Shown here piece after piece: positions 26,309-35,630 of a DNA stretch of 64,000 bases. The notes below the pieces were generated by a model. That model saw nothing but the letters and a program-made list of their open reading frames with translations, was not told the DNA's origin and searched no databases. This DNA comes from SIAQ01 sp963767835 (GTDB lineage Bacteria; Planctomycetota; Planctomycetia; Gemmatales; Gemmataceae), in NCBI GenBank assembly GCA_963767835.1, contig CAVYFY010000024.1, positions 186,001 to 250,000 on the forward strand, written 5' to 3'. How positions within the stretch are numbered: the first letter of the stretch is position 1; each line of letters begins with the position of its first letter. The position numbers and the translations under genes were made by a program.

Positions 26309-27610
26309 ATGAATACTTCCGGACCCGGAAGCGGCGGTCGTAAAACTCCCGCCAGCGGCGCCACGGGCCGCAATCGCAACGCCTTCTGCTCTTTCTGCCG
26401 CAAGAGCTATCGCGATGTCGGCCCGTTGGTGGAAGGCCCTGGCGACGTCTACATCTGCGGCGAATGCGTCGAGCTTTGCCAATCCATCATCGATCAGGAA
26501 CGCAAGCGGCGCGGCATCACCAAAACCCCGGTCACCAATATCCCCTCTCCCCGCTCCATCAAGGAAAAAGTCGATCAATACGTGATCGGCCAAAACCGCG
26601 CCAAGAAAGTCCTCTCCGTTGCCGTCCATAACCATTACAAGCGCTTGAGCCTAGGCGATGAAGGGCATACCGACATCGAAGTCGATAAGAGCAACATTCT
26701 CCTGATCGGCCCGACCGGCAGCGGCAAGACCTTGCTCGCCCGCACCCTCGCCAAGATCCTTGATGTCCCTTTCGCCATCGGCGACGCCACCACTCTCACC
26801 GAGGCCGGCTACGTCGGCGAGGATGTCGAGAACCTGCTTCTCAAACTGCTGCACGCCGCCGACTTCGATATCGAGGCGGCCCAACGCGGCATCGTCTATA
26901 TCGATGAAGTGGACAAGATCGCCAAGACCAGCCAGAACGTCAGCATCACCCGCGATGTCTCCGGCGAAGGCGTCCAGCAAGCCCTGCTCAAGATGCTCGA
27001 AGGCACTGTCTCGAACGTCCCTCCGCAGGGCGGCCGCAAGCATCCCGAGCAGCAGTACATTCAGGTCGATACCACCAACATCCTCTTCATCTGCGGCGGC
27101 ACGTTCGTCGGGCTCGAAGACATCATCGCCCGCCGGCTCGGCAAAAAGACGATCGGCTTCGGCGCCACTGCCGAGCACCGCGACCGCAGCCTGGGCGAAA
27201 TTCTCAGCCACGTCACCTCCGATGACTTGCTCGATTTCGGCATGATCCCCGAATTCATCGGCCGACTGCCGGTGCTGGCCCCCCTTGACCCGCTCGACGA
27301 GGAATCGCTGGTAAAGATCCTGACCGAGCCGCGCAACGCCCTGGTCCGCCAGTACAAGAAGCTTTTCGACATGGAAGGCGCGGAACTGGAGTTCACGGAA
27401 AAGGCGCTGCACTTGATCGCCACGATGGCCCGCGATCGCGACACCGGCGCCCGCGGCCTGCGCAGCATCGTCGAGGAAGTCATGACCGATTTGATGTTCG
27501 AGTTGCCCGAAATGGAAACCAAGGGCAAATTCACCGTCACCGAAGGCGTCATCCGCGGCAGCGAATCGATGTTCGAGACCAAGCCGACGCCGGACAAGAA
27601 GAGCGCTTAA
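26309..27610 (+). CDS. clpX: ATP-dependent Clp protease ATP-binding subunit ClpX
   Basis: 433 aa. The N-terminal C4 zinc finger (CSFC...CGEC) for substrate and adaptor binding, Walker A GPTGSGKT, Walker B IVYIDEVDKI, and sensor-2 TGARGLRSIVEEV are all intact. ClpX is a hexameric AAA+ unfoldase feeding ClpP. The pore and ClpP-contact loops fall in the conserved core. A GTG at 26303 is closer to AAAGGAG than the ATG at 26309, so two more residues are possible. No clpP is in the window. A hairpin terminator follows. Confidence 0.96.
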   Translation: MNTSGPGSGGRKTPASGATGRNRNAFCSFCRKSYRDVGPLVEGPGDVYICGECVELCQSIIDQERKRRGITKTPVTNIPSPRSIKEKVDQYVIGQNRAKKVLSVAVHNHYKRLSLGDEGHTDIEVDKSNILLIGPTGSGKTLLARTLAKILDVPFAIGDATTLTEAGYVGEDVENLLLKLLHAADFDIEAAQRGIVYIDEVDKIAKTSQNVSITRDVSGEGVQQALLKMLEGTVSNVPPQGGRKHPEQQYIQVDTTNILFICGGTFVGLEDIIARRLGKKTIGFGATAEHRDRSLGEILSHVTSDDLLDFGMIPEFIGRLPVLAPLDPLDEESLVKILTEPRNALVRQYKKLFDMEGAELEFTEKALHLIATMARDRDTGARGLRSIVEEVMTDLMFELPEMETKGKFTVTEGVIRGSESMFETKPTPDKKSA

Positions 27611-27619
27611 GTTTCCAAG

Positions 27620-27656
27620 CCCAGGGGTGAGGTACTCCGAACCCCTGGGGTCATTT
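27620..27656 (+). terminator. Rho-independent terminator of clpX
   Basis: CCCAGGGGT (27620-27628) pairs with ACCCCTGGG (27641-27649), followed by a short T-rich tract. It lies 10 nt after the clpX stop and next to the stop of the convergent methyltransferase. Confidence 0.75.
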
Positions 27657-28307
27657 TCTCGCCGCCCACGTCCAGTGCCGATCGCTTGTCTGCTGGACCG
27701 TCGCCGCATCAAATCCAAGGCGATTCATCATCGCACGCACTTCCTCCAGCGTGAGGGCGGCGTGCAACGAATCGGCGAACATCTTTTGCTGATGGGCGTT
27801 GGCGTCGCCGGCGTAGGTCTTGACGAATCCGGCGAGAGCGGCGGCATCATTGGGCCGCAGCAAATCGCGCACGAACAGCACGCCGCCCGGCTTGACGACG
27901 CGCGCCATCTCAGCAAGGACCGCGAACGGCGTCGGAATGTGATGCACGATGCTGTTTGACATGACGGCGTCAAAGCTCCCGTCCGCGAACGGCATCTTCT
28001 TGGCATCGCATAGCCGCAACTCGATGCGCTCCGCCAGCCCTGCCCTTGCGAGATTGGCGTGGCCAACGTCGAGCATGTGCTGGGCCATGTCGATGGCGAC
28101 GACGCGCACCGTCGCATGCCGCCGGCACAATTCGATGGGAATCTGCGCGGTGCCGGCGCCGACATCGAGCACGTGGATGGGGGCGGGATAGAATTGCAGG
28201 AAATCGCTGACGAAAAGCTGATTGACGTGCGCATGGTCCATGGAATCGTAATCGCGCGCCTCCTCGGCGGAATCCATCACCTCCGGTTCCAGCACGCGCT
28301 CAAGCAT
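27651..28307 (-). CDS. Class I SAM-dependent methyltransferase
   Basis: 218 aa from the ATG at 28307 (RVLEPEVMDSAEEARDYDSM...). Motif I is HVLDVGAGTAQIPIEL, followed by an acidic strand VVAIDMAQHML and FDAVMSNSIVHHI. It is a UbiE/Methyltransf_11-like small-molecule methyltransferase in the cytosol; the substrate is unknown. It converges with clpX. Confidence 0.85.
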   Translation of the reverse strand: MLERVLEPEVMDSAEEARDYDSMDHAHVNQLFVSDFLQFYPAPIHVLDVGAGTAQIPIELCRRHATVRVVAIDMAQHMLDVGHANLARAGLAERIELRLCDAKKMPFADGSFDAVMSNSIVHHIPTPFAVLAEMARVVKPGGVLFVRDLLRPNDAAALAGFVKTYAGDANAHQQKMFADSLHAALTLEEVRAMMNRLGFDAATVQQTSDRHWTWAARK

Positions 28308-28394
28308 TTGTCGCACCAACGCTCCGCTAAGCTGCCGGGGCCGCCTAAAATGATGTTGAAGCTCAAAGAATCAGGGTTGCGGCATCGGCCAGCT

Positions 28395-28721
28395 TCAGCC
28401 TCCCGTTAGAAGATGACGTACTGCGTCCACAGATTCAAGTTCGCCTTTAACTCCAGCAACCTCCGGTAGCAAGTCCAACAACTTGCGGCCTCCCGACGAC
28501 GCATTCGGACGCAAATTGTACACATACGAACCAGAAAGCACACTGAAAAGACCTCGCTCGTTCGGTTGTGTGAACGATGGTTCGAGGGGACTGCCGTCCT
28601 CGGCAAAGAAGAGCCAGACACCATCCTCGACATCAATACCTTCAGCGTAACTGCAAGCCTTCGACTCGCTCGAAAATACGTGCAGTGTTCGGTCGTCTTT
28701 GGCAAAGGCAAAGATCATACT
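28395..28721 (-). CDS. Conserved hypothetical protein (immunity-like)
   Basis: 108 aa from the ATG at 28721, with GGAAG just upstream. The N-terminus MIFAFAKDDRTLHVFSSESK and the motif CSYAEGIDVEDGVWLFFAEDG-PLEP resemble a small protein family scattered across proteobacteria and planctomycetes, recalled from memory and not checked. No signal peptide. It is the last gene of a possible operon with the aldolase. Confidence 0.5.
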   Translation of the reverse strand, partial: SMIFAFAKDDRTLHVFSSESKACSYAEGIDVEDGVWLFFAEDGSPLEPSFTQPNERGLFSVLSGSYVYNLRPNASSGGRKLLDLLPEVAGVKGELESVDAVRHLLTGG

Positions 28722-28737
28722 TCCAACTCTGATTGGA

Positions 28738-28938
28738 TCATCGTTTGTGTCCGCTTTCGTCTCGGGTTGGAGGATTTTTTGGCTCCGTTTCAAGCGGAAC
28801 AGCAATCACGAGCTGGACCCCTTCATTCTCGCCGCGCCCCATTGTTTCCGTGGTCGGTACGGTCGCGGCGGGAATGGCCTGGCATACGGTCTCAGGAAAA
28901 ACAAGAATGCCTTCATTTTCTCCGAAGCGTTCGGCCAT
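28738..28938 (-). CDS. Small hypothetical protein
   Basis: 66 aa. It starts 15 nt after the aldolase stop, with AAGGTGACGC before the ATG at 28938, and ends 16 nt before the next gene, so the position suits an operon member. Composition is Glu/Pro/Thr-rich with no recognisable fold. Support is positional only. Confidence 0.35.
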   Translation of the reverse strand: MAERFGENEGILVFPETVCQAIPAATVPTTETMGRGENEGVQLVIAVPLETEPKNPPTRDESGHKR

Positions 28939-28953
28939 GCGTCACCTTAAGTG

Positions 28954-29751
28954 CTAATATTTCGCCATCTCCGCTTTCTTCCGCGCGATCGGCAGCTTTT
29001 GCACCTCCGCGGCGGCGCCGTTGAGCATCATCTTGAGTTCGCTGGTGATGGCGATGAATTGCCAGCCTTCCTCGATGCGGGCGTTGGCTTCGTCGGCGCC
29101 GCCGGTGTGCAATCCCGGGGCGACGCCGTGCTTCTTGCAGGTCGCCAGGATATGCTCCATCGCTTCCTTGGTTGCCTTGGCGCTGGGCGGCTTGTTGTCC
29201 TTGCTGCGCATGCTGGCGGCCAGATCGTTGGGGCCGACGAAGATCGCGTCGATGCCGGGGACCGAAAAGATGGAGTCGGCGTTTTCGACGGCTTTGATGT
29301 GCTCGCATTGTAGCACGACGAGCAATTCCTCGTTGGCGTGCTCAAAGTAATCGTTGGCACTCGCGCCGAAGTTGAGAGCGTGAACGCTGCCGCCGACGGA
29401 GCGATTGCCGAACGGGGGATACTTCATGGCGGCAACGGCGTCTTCCGCTTCCTGCCGGCTATTGACCATCGGCACGACCACGCCCATCGCGCCGTTGTCG
29501 AGAACGCGCTTGATGTGATCGTGGCGATTGGCCGGCACCCGCGCGAGAGCCGTGCAGCCGGCATCGGCAATCGAGGCGAAGATGTGCGTCGCGGTTTCCC
29601 AATCGACCAGGCTGTGCTCGATGTCGGTGGTCAGCCAGCTGAAGCCGGCGCGGGCCATGAAGCGGGCGGCCGTGATCGAGCCGAGCGATAACCAGGTTCC
29701 GACGGCCGGTTGGCCGGTCTTGAGCAAACGCTTGACGGAATTGGGTCGCAT
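28954..29751 (-). CDS. HpcH/HpaI aldolase family protein
   Basis: 265 aa. FMARAGFSWLTTDIEHSLVDW, the metal-binding LQCEH...ENADSIFSVPGIDAIFVGPNDLAASM and the C-terminal G-LHTGG match class II 2-keto-3-deoxy-sugar or 4-hydroxy-2-oxoacid aldolases, which cleave to pyruvate plus an aldehyde with a divalent metal bound by Glu and Asp. The substrate is not evident. The ATG at 29751 is preceded by AAGGGAG, and the gene follows the acidic 64-aa gene by 15 nt. Confidence 0.88.
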   Translation of the reverse strand: MRPNSVKRLLKTGQPAVGTWLSLGSITAARFMARAGFSWLTTDIEHSLVDWETATHIFASIADAGCTALARVPANRHDHIKRVLDNGAMGVVVPMVNSRQEAEDAVAAMKYPPFGNRSVGGSVHALNFGASANDYFEHANEELLVVLQCEHIKAVENADSIFSVPGIDAIFVGPNDLAASMRSKDNKPPSAKATKEAMEHILATCKKHGVAPGLHTGGADEANARIEEGWQFIAITSELKMMLNGAAAEVQKLPIARKKAEMAKY

Positions 29752-29766
29752 GTCATCTCCCTTGAA

Positions 29767-29961
29767 CTAATCTTCATCGTAATAGCGCGGCCGCGGCGGC
29801 GGTCTCCGGTTCTTCTTCTTTTGCGCCGGCGCCGCGCTCATGTGCGGCAATTCCTCATCGTCCACGATGTCCGGCTCCTCATCGTGGTAGTGCGAGTCCT
29901 GATATTCGTGCTCGCGCGTCGGGGCGAATTCCTCCGGCGATTCTTGGATCGGATCAGCCAT
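29767..29961 (-). CDS. Small charged, disordered protein ahead of the aldolase
   Basis: 64 aa. GGGAG lies 7 nt before the ATG at 29961. An acidic N-terminal half (EEFAPTREHEYQDS..EEPDIVDDEE) turns into a basic Pro/Arg-rich stretch (KKKNRRPPPRPR) and ends YYDED. It is expected to be intrinsically disordered. It opens the aldolase operon, with 15 nt to the next start. No family recognised. Confidence 0.55.
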   Translation of the reverse strand: MADPIQESPEEFAPTREHEYQDSHYHDEEPDIVDDEELPHMSAAPAQKKKNRRPPPRPRYYDED

Positions 29962-30072
29962 AGCGTACTCCCGCTCGATGTTCGCCTTCGCGGAAGCCCA
30001 CTGCCCAGGAGCTTCCGCACCTGTAATATACAAGCATGGCAAGGTGGGTTGAGTCAAGAAAAAAATCAACTC

Positions 30073-30144
30073 GTCCGTAGCCCGTGGCCCGTGGTCCGTC
30101 GCGATGGGCCACTTACCACGGACGACGGGCCACGGACCACGGAC
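30073..30144. repeat. Inverted repeat, CCGTGGTCCGTGGCCCGT family
   Basis: GTCCGTAGCCCGTGGCCCGT... on the left and GACGGGCCACGGACCACGGAC on the right form an imperfect hairpin immediately upstream of moxR. It is the only copy seen in the window. Confidence 0.75.
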
Positions 30145-30149
30145 AAGAA

Positions 30150-31142
<993 letters not shown>

Positions 31143-31151
31143 TTGGTTTAC

Positions 31152-31203
31152 GTTTAGCGCTCGCCGAATCCCACGGCTGCGGAGCATTCGGCGAGCGCTA
31201 AAC
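31152..31203. repeat. Inverted repeat, GTTTAGCG family, copy 3
   Basis: Perfect 18-bp arms (31152-31169 and 31186-31203) with a 16-nt loop. It begins 10 nt after the moxR stop and ends shortly before the lgt start. Confidence 0.9.
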
Positions 31204-31228
31204 TCAAGCAGAGGTGGATGAACGCACG

Positions 31229-32326
31229 ATGCGACAAGTCTTGTTCGACATCCCATTGGAATGGCTGCATGCGGGCTGGCACATTCCCATCTATGGCTAT
31301 GGCCTGATGCTGTTTTTCGCCTACCTGCTCTGCACCACGCTTGGCAAGCTTTTTTGCAGGCGCGAAGGCATCGACGGGCAGATCATTCCCGACCTGGCGA
31401 TTTGGCTTTTCGTTGGCGGCATCCTCGGCGGGCGCATCGTTTTCGTCATCCAGTTCTGGCATCAGTTCACGGACGCGTGGCACATCATCCGGCTCTGGGA
31501 CGGCGGCCTGGTTCTTTATGGCTCCCTCGCCGGCGGCATCATCGCCTATTTCGCCTACTATCATTTCGTCCTGCGCAAGCTCCATGTCTCCACCTGGAAG
31601 ATGCTCGACATCGTCGCGCCGTGCATCCCTCTTGGTATCGCCCTGGGACGCATCGGCTGCCTATGCACCGGCTGCTGTTACGGCAATGTCGCCTGCGATA
31701 GCTGCCCGGCCCTGCACTTCCCAATCAGCAGTCCCGCCGCCAGCGACATGATCCGGCGCGGCTACCAGACGCCGCAGGGCTTCTTGCTGGACGGCCGCTC
31801 GCTCCGGGTGGCGATGGTTGAGCCGGGATCGGCCGCCGCGAAAGCGGGATTGCGCCCTGACGACATCATCATCGAAGTGGACGGCCTGCCGCCGCGCTTG
31901 CCCGACGACATTACTTCCAAGGTCGGAGAATTGACTTTCACGATAGTCCGGGCGGGTCAGCGCGAGGTCATCGGACCCTTTGAGCCACGCAGCATCGGCC
32001 TTTATCCGACGCAGGTTTTCGAAACGATCAGCATGTGCCTCTTGTTGTTTTTTCTGCTATCGTATTTTCCCTACCGCCGCTATCGTGGCGAATTGATGGT
32101 GTTCCTGATGTTCGGCTACGGCGTGCACCGATTCTTAAACGAGATGTTGCGCACCGACAACGATCCGGTCGCGTTGGGATTGACGCTGTCACAGAACGTG
32201 AGCATTTTGGTGCTTGCCGCCGGCGTGATCTTGGCGATCATCGTCTACCGCCGGCCGCCGATTGCAAAGGAACCAGCGCCGTCGCCAAAATCGCCGATTG
32301 TGCCAGCGGCGGGCGGCGCTGCATGA
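31229..32326 (+). CDS. lgt: Prolipoprotein diacylglyceryl transferase with inserted PDZ domain
   Basis: 365 aa from the ATG at 31229 (GAGGTGG upstream; a GTG at 31214 is possible). It is a polytopic inner-membrane enzyme that attaches diacylglycerol to lipoprotein cysteines. WDGGLVLYGSLAGG and LGRIGCLCTGCCYG match the Lgt core, and GLYPTQVFE the later periplasmic segment. Between those two segments lies an extra soluble domain of about 80 residues with VAMVEPGSAAAKAGLRPDDI and IIIEVDG, a PDZ signature. The PDZ would sit on the periplasmic side, near the active site. The C-terminus is a Pro-rich tail. Confidence 0.9.
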   Translation: MRQVLFDIPLEWLHAGWHIPIYGYGLMLFFAYLLCTTLGKLFCRREGIDGQIIPDLAIWLFVGGILGGRIVFVIQFWHQFTDAWHIIRLWDGGLVLYGSLAGGIIAYFAYYHFVLRKLHVSTWKMLDIVAPCIPLGIALGRIGCLCTGCCYGNVACDSCPALHFPISSPAASDMIRRGYQTPQGFLLDGRSLRVAMVEPGSAAAKAGLRPDDIIIEVDGLPPRLPDDITSKVGELTFTIVRAGQREVIGPFEPRSIGLYPTQVFETISMCLLLFFLLSYFPYRRYRGELMVFLMFGYGVHRFLNEMLRTDNDPVALGLTLSQNVSILVLAAGVILAIIVYRRPPIAKEPAPSPKSPIVPAAGGAA

Positions 32327-32360
32327 TGCCGAGGCTCGTTAGGCCAATCGCGTCGGGCTC

Positions 32361-33248
32361 CTACAGCAATCCATAAGCCTGCAATGTCTGCCGCAACTTC
32401 GCATCGCTGGACGGGTCCATCGTGCACATCGGCAGACGCAATTCGCCGGTGTCGCGGCCCAGCATCTTCATGGCGGTTTTGATCGGGATCGGGTTGGTGG
32501 CGATGCCCAGCATGTCGCGGCAAAGGGCGAAGAGCTTGTAGTGCCAGGCGATGGCGTCGGCGAGTTTGCCGGCTTGCCAGGCGTTGAGCAGCGCTTTCAT
32601 ATCGCGTGGCACGATGTTGCCAACCACGGAAACGACGCCGCGGCCGCCGATGCTCATGATCGGCAAGGTCAGGCTGTCGTCGCCGCTCAGGAGCGTGATG
32701 TTGCACAGGGAAGCAATGGCCGACGCCTGATCGAGCGAGCCGGTCGCTTCCTTGACGGCGACGATTTGCGGCACATCGGCGAGGCGGGCAATCGTTTCCG
32801 GCGTCATGCTGCCGCCCGTGCGGCCGGGGATGTTGTAAAGGACGATAGGCAAATCGGCAGCCTCCGCGACCGCGGCGAAATGGCGATAATATCCCTCCTG
32901 CGTCGGCTTGTTGTAATACGGCCCGACCATCAGCGCCCCTTGCACGCCGGCCCGCTTGGCCGCCTTCGTCAGCCGAATCGCTTCGCGCGTGCTGTTCGAG
33001 CCGGTGCCGGCCATGACCTTGATTCGCCCATGCGCATATTCGGCAACGAGGGCGACGACTTTCTCGTGCTCCTCGTGATCGAGCGTGGGCGATTCGCCGG
33101 TGGTGCCGCACGGCGCCAGGCAATCGGTCCCTTGCTCGACGTGCCAATCGACCAGTCGGCGCAACGTCGGGTAATCGACCTGCCCATTTTTGAACGGCGT
33201 GATCAACGCGACTGTCAAGCCCGCGAACATTTCGCCTTTGGTTGCCAT
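32361..33248 (-). CDS. dapA: 4-hydroxy-tetrahydrodipicolinate synthase
   Basis: 295 aa, standard length. GTTGESPTL (phosphate/pyruvate-binding loop), YNIPGRTG (catalytic Tyr) and VAVKEATG (Schiff-base lysine) are intact. It condenses pyruvate with aspartate semialdehyde in lysine/diaminopimelate synthesis in the cytosol. Related lyases of the same fold exist, so the substrate is inferred, although the motif set favours DapA. It converges with lgt, with 34 bp between the stops. Confidence 0.9.
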   Translation of the reverse strand: MATKGEMFAGLTVALITPFKNGQVDYPTLRRLVDWHVEQGTDCLAPCGTTGESPTLDHEEHEKVVALVAEYAHGRIKVMAGTGSNSTREAIRLTKAAKRAGVQGALMVGPYYNKPTQEGYYRHFAAVAEAADLPIVLYNIPGRTGGSMTPETIARLADVPQIVAVKEATGSLDQASAIASLCNITLLSGDDSLTLPIMSIGGRGVVSVVGNIVPRDMKALLNAWQAGKLADAIAWHYKLFALCRDMLGIATNPIPIKTAMKMLGRDTGELRLPMCTMDPSSDAKLRQTLQAYGLL

Positions 33249-33398
33249 ACGAGAACCTTCTTTCGCAGAATCGTCTGATCTCTGTTGATCTTACATTTTA
33301 CACAGGCGTATGCCAGGGAAAACACGTTGCCGATTGCATGACGAAGGTTGACATTCCGAGCGTCTTTGCCGATGATGAAAATAGAAGGAGGCGAATCC

Positions 33399-33668
33399 AT
33401 GTCAGTGATTCAATTACAACTGCCCCCCGATCTTGATCAGTTTGTCCGCGCACAGGCGAAAACGGAAGGCCACGGCGATGTCGATACCTTTGTTATCGAC
33501 GTATTGCGCCGCCTTCAGGTCACCAAATCCAAAGCCGATCTGGACGCTACTTTGCTCGTCGGCGTGGAACAACTGGATCGTGGGGAAGGGCGCGCGATGA
33601 GCCCGCACGATTGGAATCAGATGCGCACCGACTATTGCCAACGTCATGGGATTCAGGACCAAGCATGA
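33399..33668 (+). CDS. parD: ParD-like antitoxin
   Basis: 89 aa from the ATG at 33399, preceded by AGGAGG. The N-terminus (VIQLQLPPDLDQFVRAQ) fits a ribbon-helix-helix DNA-binding fold, and the C-terminal half would wrap the toxin. It overlaps the toxin ATG by four bases (ATGA). As in other ParDE pairs it probably represses its own promoter. Confidence 0.75.
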   Translation: MSVIQLQLPPDLDQFVRAQAKTEGHGDVDTFVIDVLRRLQVTKSKADLDATLLVGVEQLDRGEGRAMSPHDWNQMRTDYCQRHGIQDQA

Positions 33669-33973
33669 GCCTCGACGTTGTCTATTCGCCGCTTGCTCTG
33701 AAGGGCATGAACGAGATTGCGGACTATCTCGGCCGGCAGAGTTCGCAGCTGGGATTTCGATTTCTGCAAGCGGTCGAAAACACATGTGCAATACTTGCCG
33801 ATAATCCGGAGATTGCTGGCCGGTATGAATCCGAGAATCCTCGCCTTGCCGATCTGCGGGTCTTGTCGATCAATGAATTCCCGAATCATCTCATTTTCTA
33901 TCGCATCAAGAAATCACACATTGAAATCGTGCATGTGATTTATGGTGGACGCGATCTCGAAAATCGGCTGTGA
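33665..33973 (+). CDS. parE: ParE/RelE-family toxin
   Basis: 102 aa, translationally coupled to the antitoxin. SPLALKGMNEIADYLGRQS, ENTCAILADNPEIAGRY and LRVLSINEFPNHLIFYRI with a final VIYGGRDLENRL is the ParE core. ParE toxins act on DNA gyrase while RelE toxins act on ribosomes; the NHLIFYRI and GGRD positions fit ParE better. This gene must not be confused with topoisomerase ParE. Confidence 0.82.
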   Translation: MSLDVVYSPLALKGMNEIADYLGRQSSQLGFRFLQAVENTCAILADNPEIAGRYESENPRLADLRVLSINEFPNHLIFYRIKKSHIEIVHVIYGGRDLENRL

Positions 33974-34010
33974 CGAGCAAGCACGAGCCACGGTTTCGTA
34001 GAATCCCAAC

Positions 34011-34979
34011 ATGTACCTCGGCATCGAAATCGGCGGCACCAAACTTCAGCTCGGCCTAGGCCCCGGCGACGGCAATCTGCATGCCCTCTGGCGCGGCAAC
34101 GTCGTTCCCGCCGATGGGGCCGACGGCATTCGCCGACAGATCGAGAACGCGATACCGGAGCTCCTTGCGAACGCTAAACGGGGGCGCGCGGAACTCAGGG
34201 GCGTCGGCATCGGCTTCGGCGGCCCGGTCGATGATACCACGCGCACCGTCATCAAATCGCATCAAATCGCCGGCTGGGACGGCTTCCCGCTCGCCAACTG
34301 GATCGAAGAAATGCTCGGCCTGCCCGCCGTCCTGGGCAACGACGCCGATGTCGCCGGCCTGGCGGAAGCGCTCTTCGGCGCCGGCAAGGGATTGTCGCCG
34401 ATTTTCTACATCACCATCGGCTCCGGCATCGGCGGCGGCCTCATCATCAACGGAGAAGTCTATCGCGGCTGCGGTCGCGGGGCGGCGGAGATTGGGCATA
34501 TCAATGTGTTCTTTCCCGCAACCGATAAAAAAGGAGCTGGGGCCGCGCCCCTCGAAACTTTCGCGTCTGGATGGGGGATTGAGCAAGGCGCCCGTAACTT
34601 CCTAAAGCGAAACCCAAAACATCGCTCGCTCTTGCTTCGAATGGTGAATGGGCGTGCCGAGAAAATCACCGCACAACACGTCGCCGAAGCAGCCGAGCAA
34701 GGAGATTCGTACGCCTTGTCCCTCCTGGAAGAGTCCCGGAGCTATCTCGCACTCGGAATCTGCCAGGTGATTGCTCTGCTCTGTCCGCGGCGCATCGTGA
34801 TCGGCGGCGGGGTGGCATTGATGGGCGAGGAAATGCTGTTTCAGCCGTTGCGGAAGTTGGTCGCCGAGCGCGCCTTCGAGCCGTTCGCCGATTGCTACGA
34901 CATTGTGCCGGCCGCGCTTGGTGAAGCGGTCGTCGTTCACGGCGCGCTGGCGTTGGCGCGCAAACGGTTGGCGCAGTAG
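34011..34979 (+). CDS. ROK-family sugar kinase lacking the zinc-binding Cys motif
   Basis: 322 aa. The N-terminal IEIGGTKLQLGL is the ATP-binding phosphate-1 motif, GNDADVAGLAEALFGAGKG carries the catalytic Asp, and IGSGIGGGLIINGE and the C-terminal RIVIGGGVA complete the fold. GAAEIGHINV keeps the His of the ROK zinc site, but the CxCGxxGCxE block that should follow is absent (VFFPATDKKGAGA). It phosphorylates a sugar such as glucose or an acyl-amino sugar; specificity is unknown. Confidence 0.85.
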   Translation: MYLGIEIGGTKLQLGLGPGDGNLHALWRGNVVPADGADGIRRQIENAIPELLANAKRGRAELRGVGIGFGGPVDDTTRTVIKSHQIAGWDGFPLANWIEEMLGLPAVLGNDADVAGLAEALFGAGKGLSPIFYITIGSGIGGGLIINGEVYRGCGRGAAEIGHINVFFPATDKKGAGAAPLETFASGWGIEQGARNFLKRNPKHRSLLLRMVNGRAEKITAQHVAEAAEQGDSYALSLLEESRSYLALGICQVIALLCPRRIVIGGGVALMGEEMLFQPLRKLVAERAFEPFADCYDIVPAALGEAVVVHGALALARKRLAQ

Positions 34980-35013
34980 AATCCCAACGCAAGCCATTCA
35001 TTACGAGGTTCCG

Positions 35014-35625
35014 ATGATTGCCATTGTTGCGCCGACAAAAATGAGAATGACGGTTGACGAATTCTACGATTTCGTCAACGCCGAGGAGAATCGCAACCGC
35101 TGCTTCGAGCTGGTACGGGGGGAGGTAATCGAAGTGTCACGACCCACGCGTGTTCATGGCCGAATCTGCGCCAAGATGACGTTCAAGCTGGAGCTTTATG
35201 CTGAAAAGAGAAAAAAAGGCTACGTCGTATGCAACGATACCGGCGTCATCCTCGAAACCGAGCCGGACACCGTTCGTGGCCCGGACGTGGCCTGGTACGA
35301 GGATGTGGTGCAATTCGACGACCTGCCGGAAAAATGGGGCGACACGGTGCCGCGTCTTGCCGTCGAGGTGTTGTCGCCCAACGACACCGCACATTACATC
35401 ACGGAGAAGGTCAACGACTACCTCGACAACGGCGTTGAATTGGTTTGGGTCATCGATCCTGAGGTAAGGGCGATCACGATCTACAGCAAAACTGGCGTGC
35501 AGAAGCTGACCGAAAAAGATACCCTCACCGGCGGCGAGGTGCTGCCGGGATTTCGCTGCAAGGTCGCCGATCTCTTCTTGTTGCCGGAGGCCGCCGCGAA
35601 GAAGGCGAAGCGGAAACGGCCTTAG
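35014..35625 (+). CDS. Uma2-family (DUF820) putative endonuclease
   Basis: 203 aa from the ATG at 35014, with GAGG upstream. GRICAKMTFKLELYAEK, GPDVAWYE and LAVEVLSPNDTAHYITEKVNDYLDNGVELVWVIDP form the PD-(D/E)xK-like core. Uma2 proteins are common in cyanobacteria and planctomycetes; nuclease activity is inferred from fold and is seldom shown. It follows the ROK kinase by 34 bp and may be co-transcribed. Lys/Arg-rich C-terminus. Confidence 0.88.
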   Translation: MIAIVAPTKMRMTVDEFYDFVNAEENRNRCFELVRGEVIEVSRPTRVHGRICAKMTFKLELYAEKRKKGYVVCNDTGVILETEPDTVRGPDVAWYEDVVQFDDLPEKWGDTVPRLAVEVLSPNDTAHYITEKVNDYLDNGVELVWVIDPEVRAITIYSKTGVQKLTEKDTLTGGEVLPGFRCKVADLFLLPEAAAKKAKRKRP

Positions 35626-35630
35626 CCGCG

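Noticed and set aside
29710..30149. An N-terminal extension of moxR starting at 29710
   Set aside because: It runs through the opposite-strand small gene and the hairpin and has no protein similarity.
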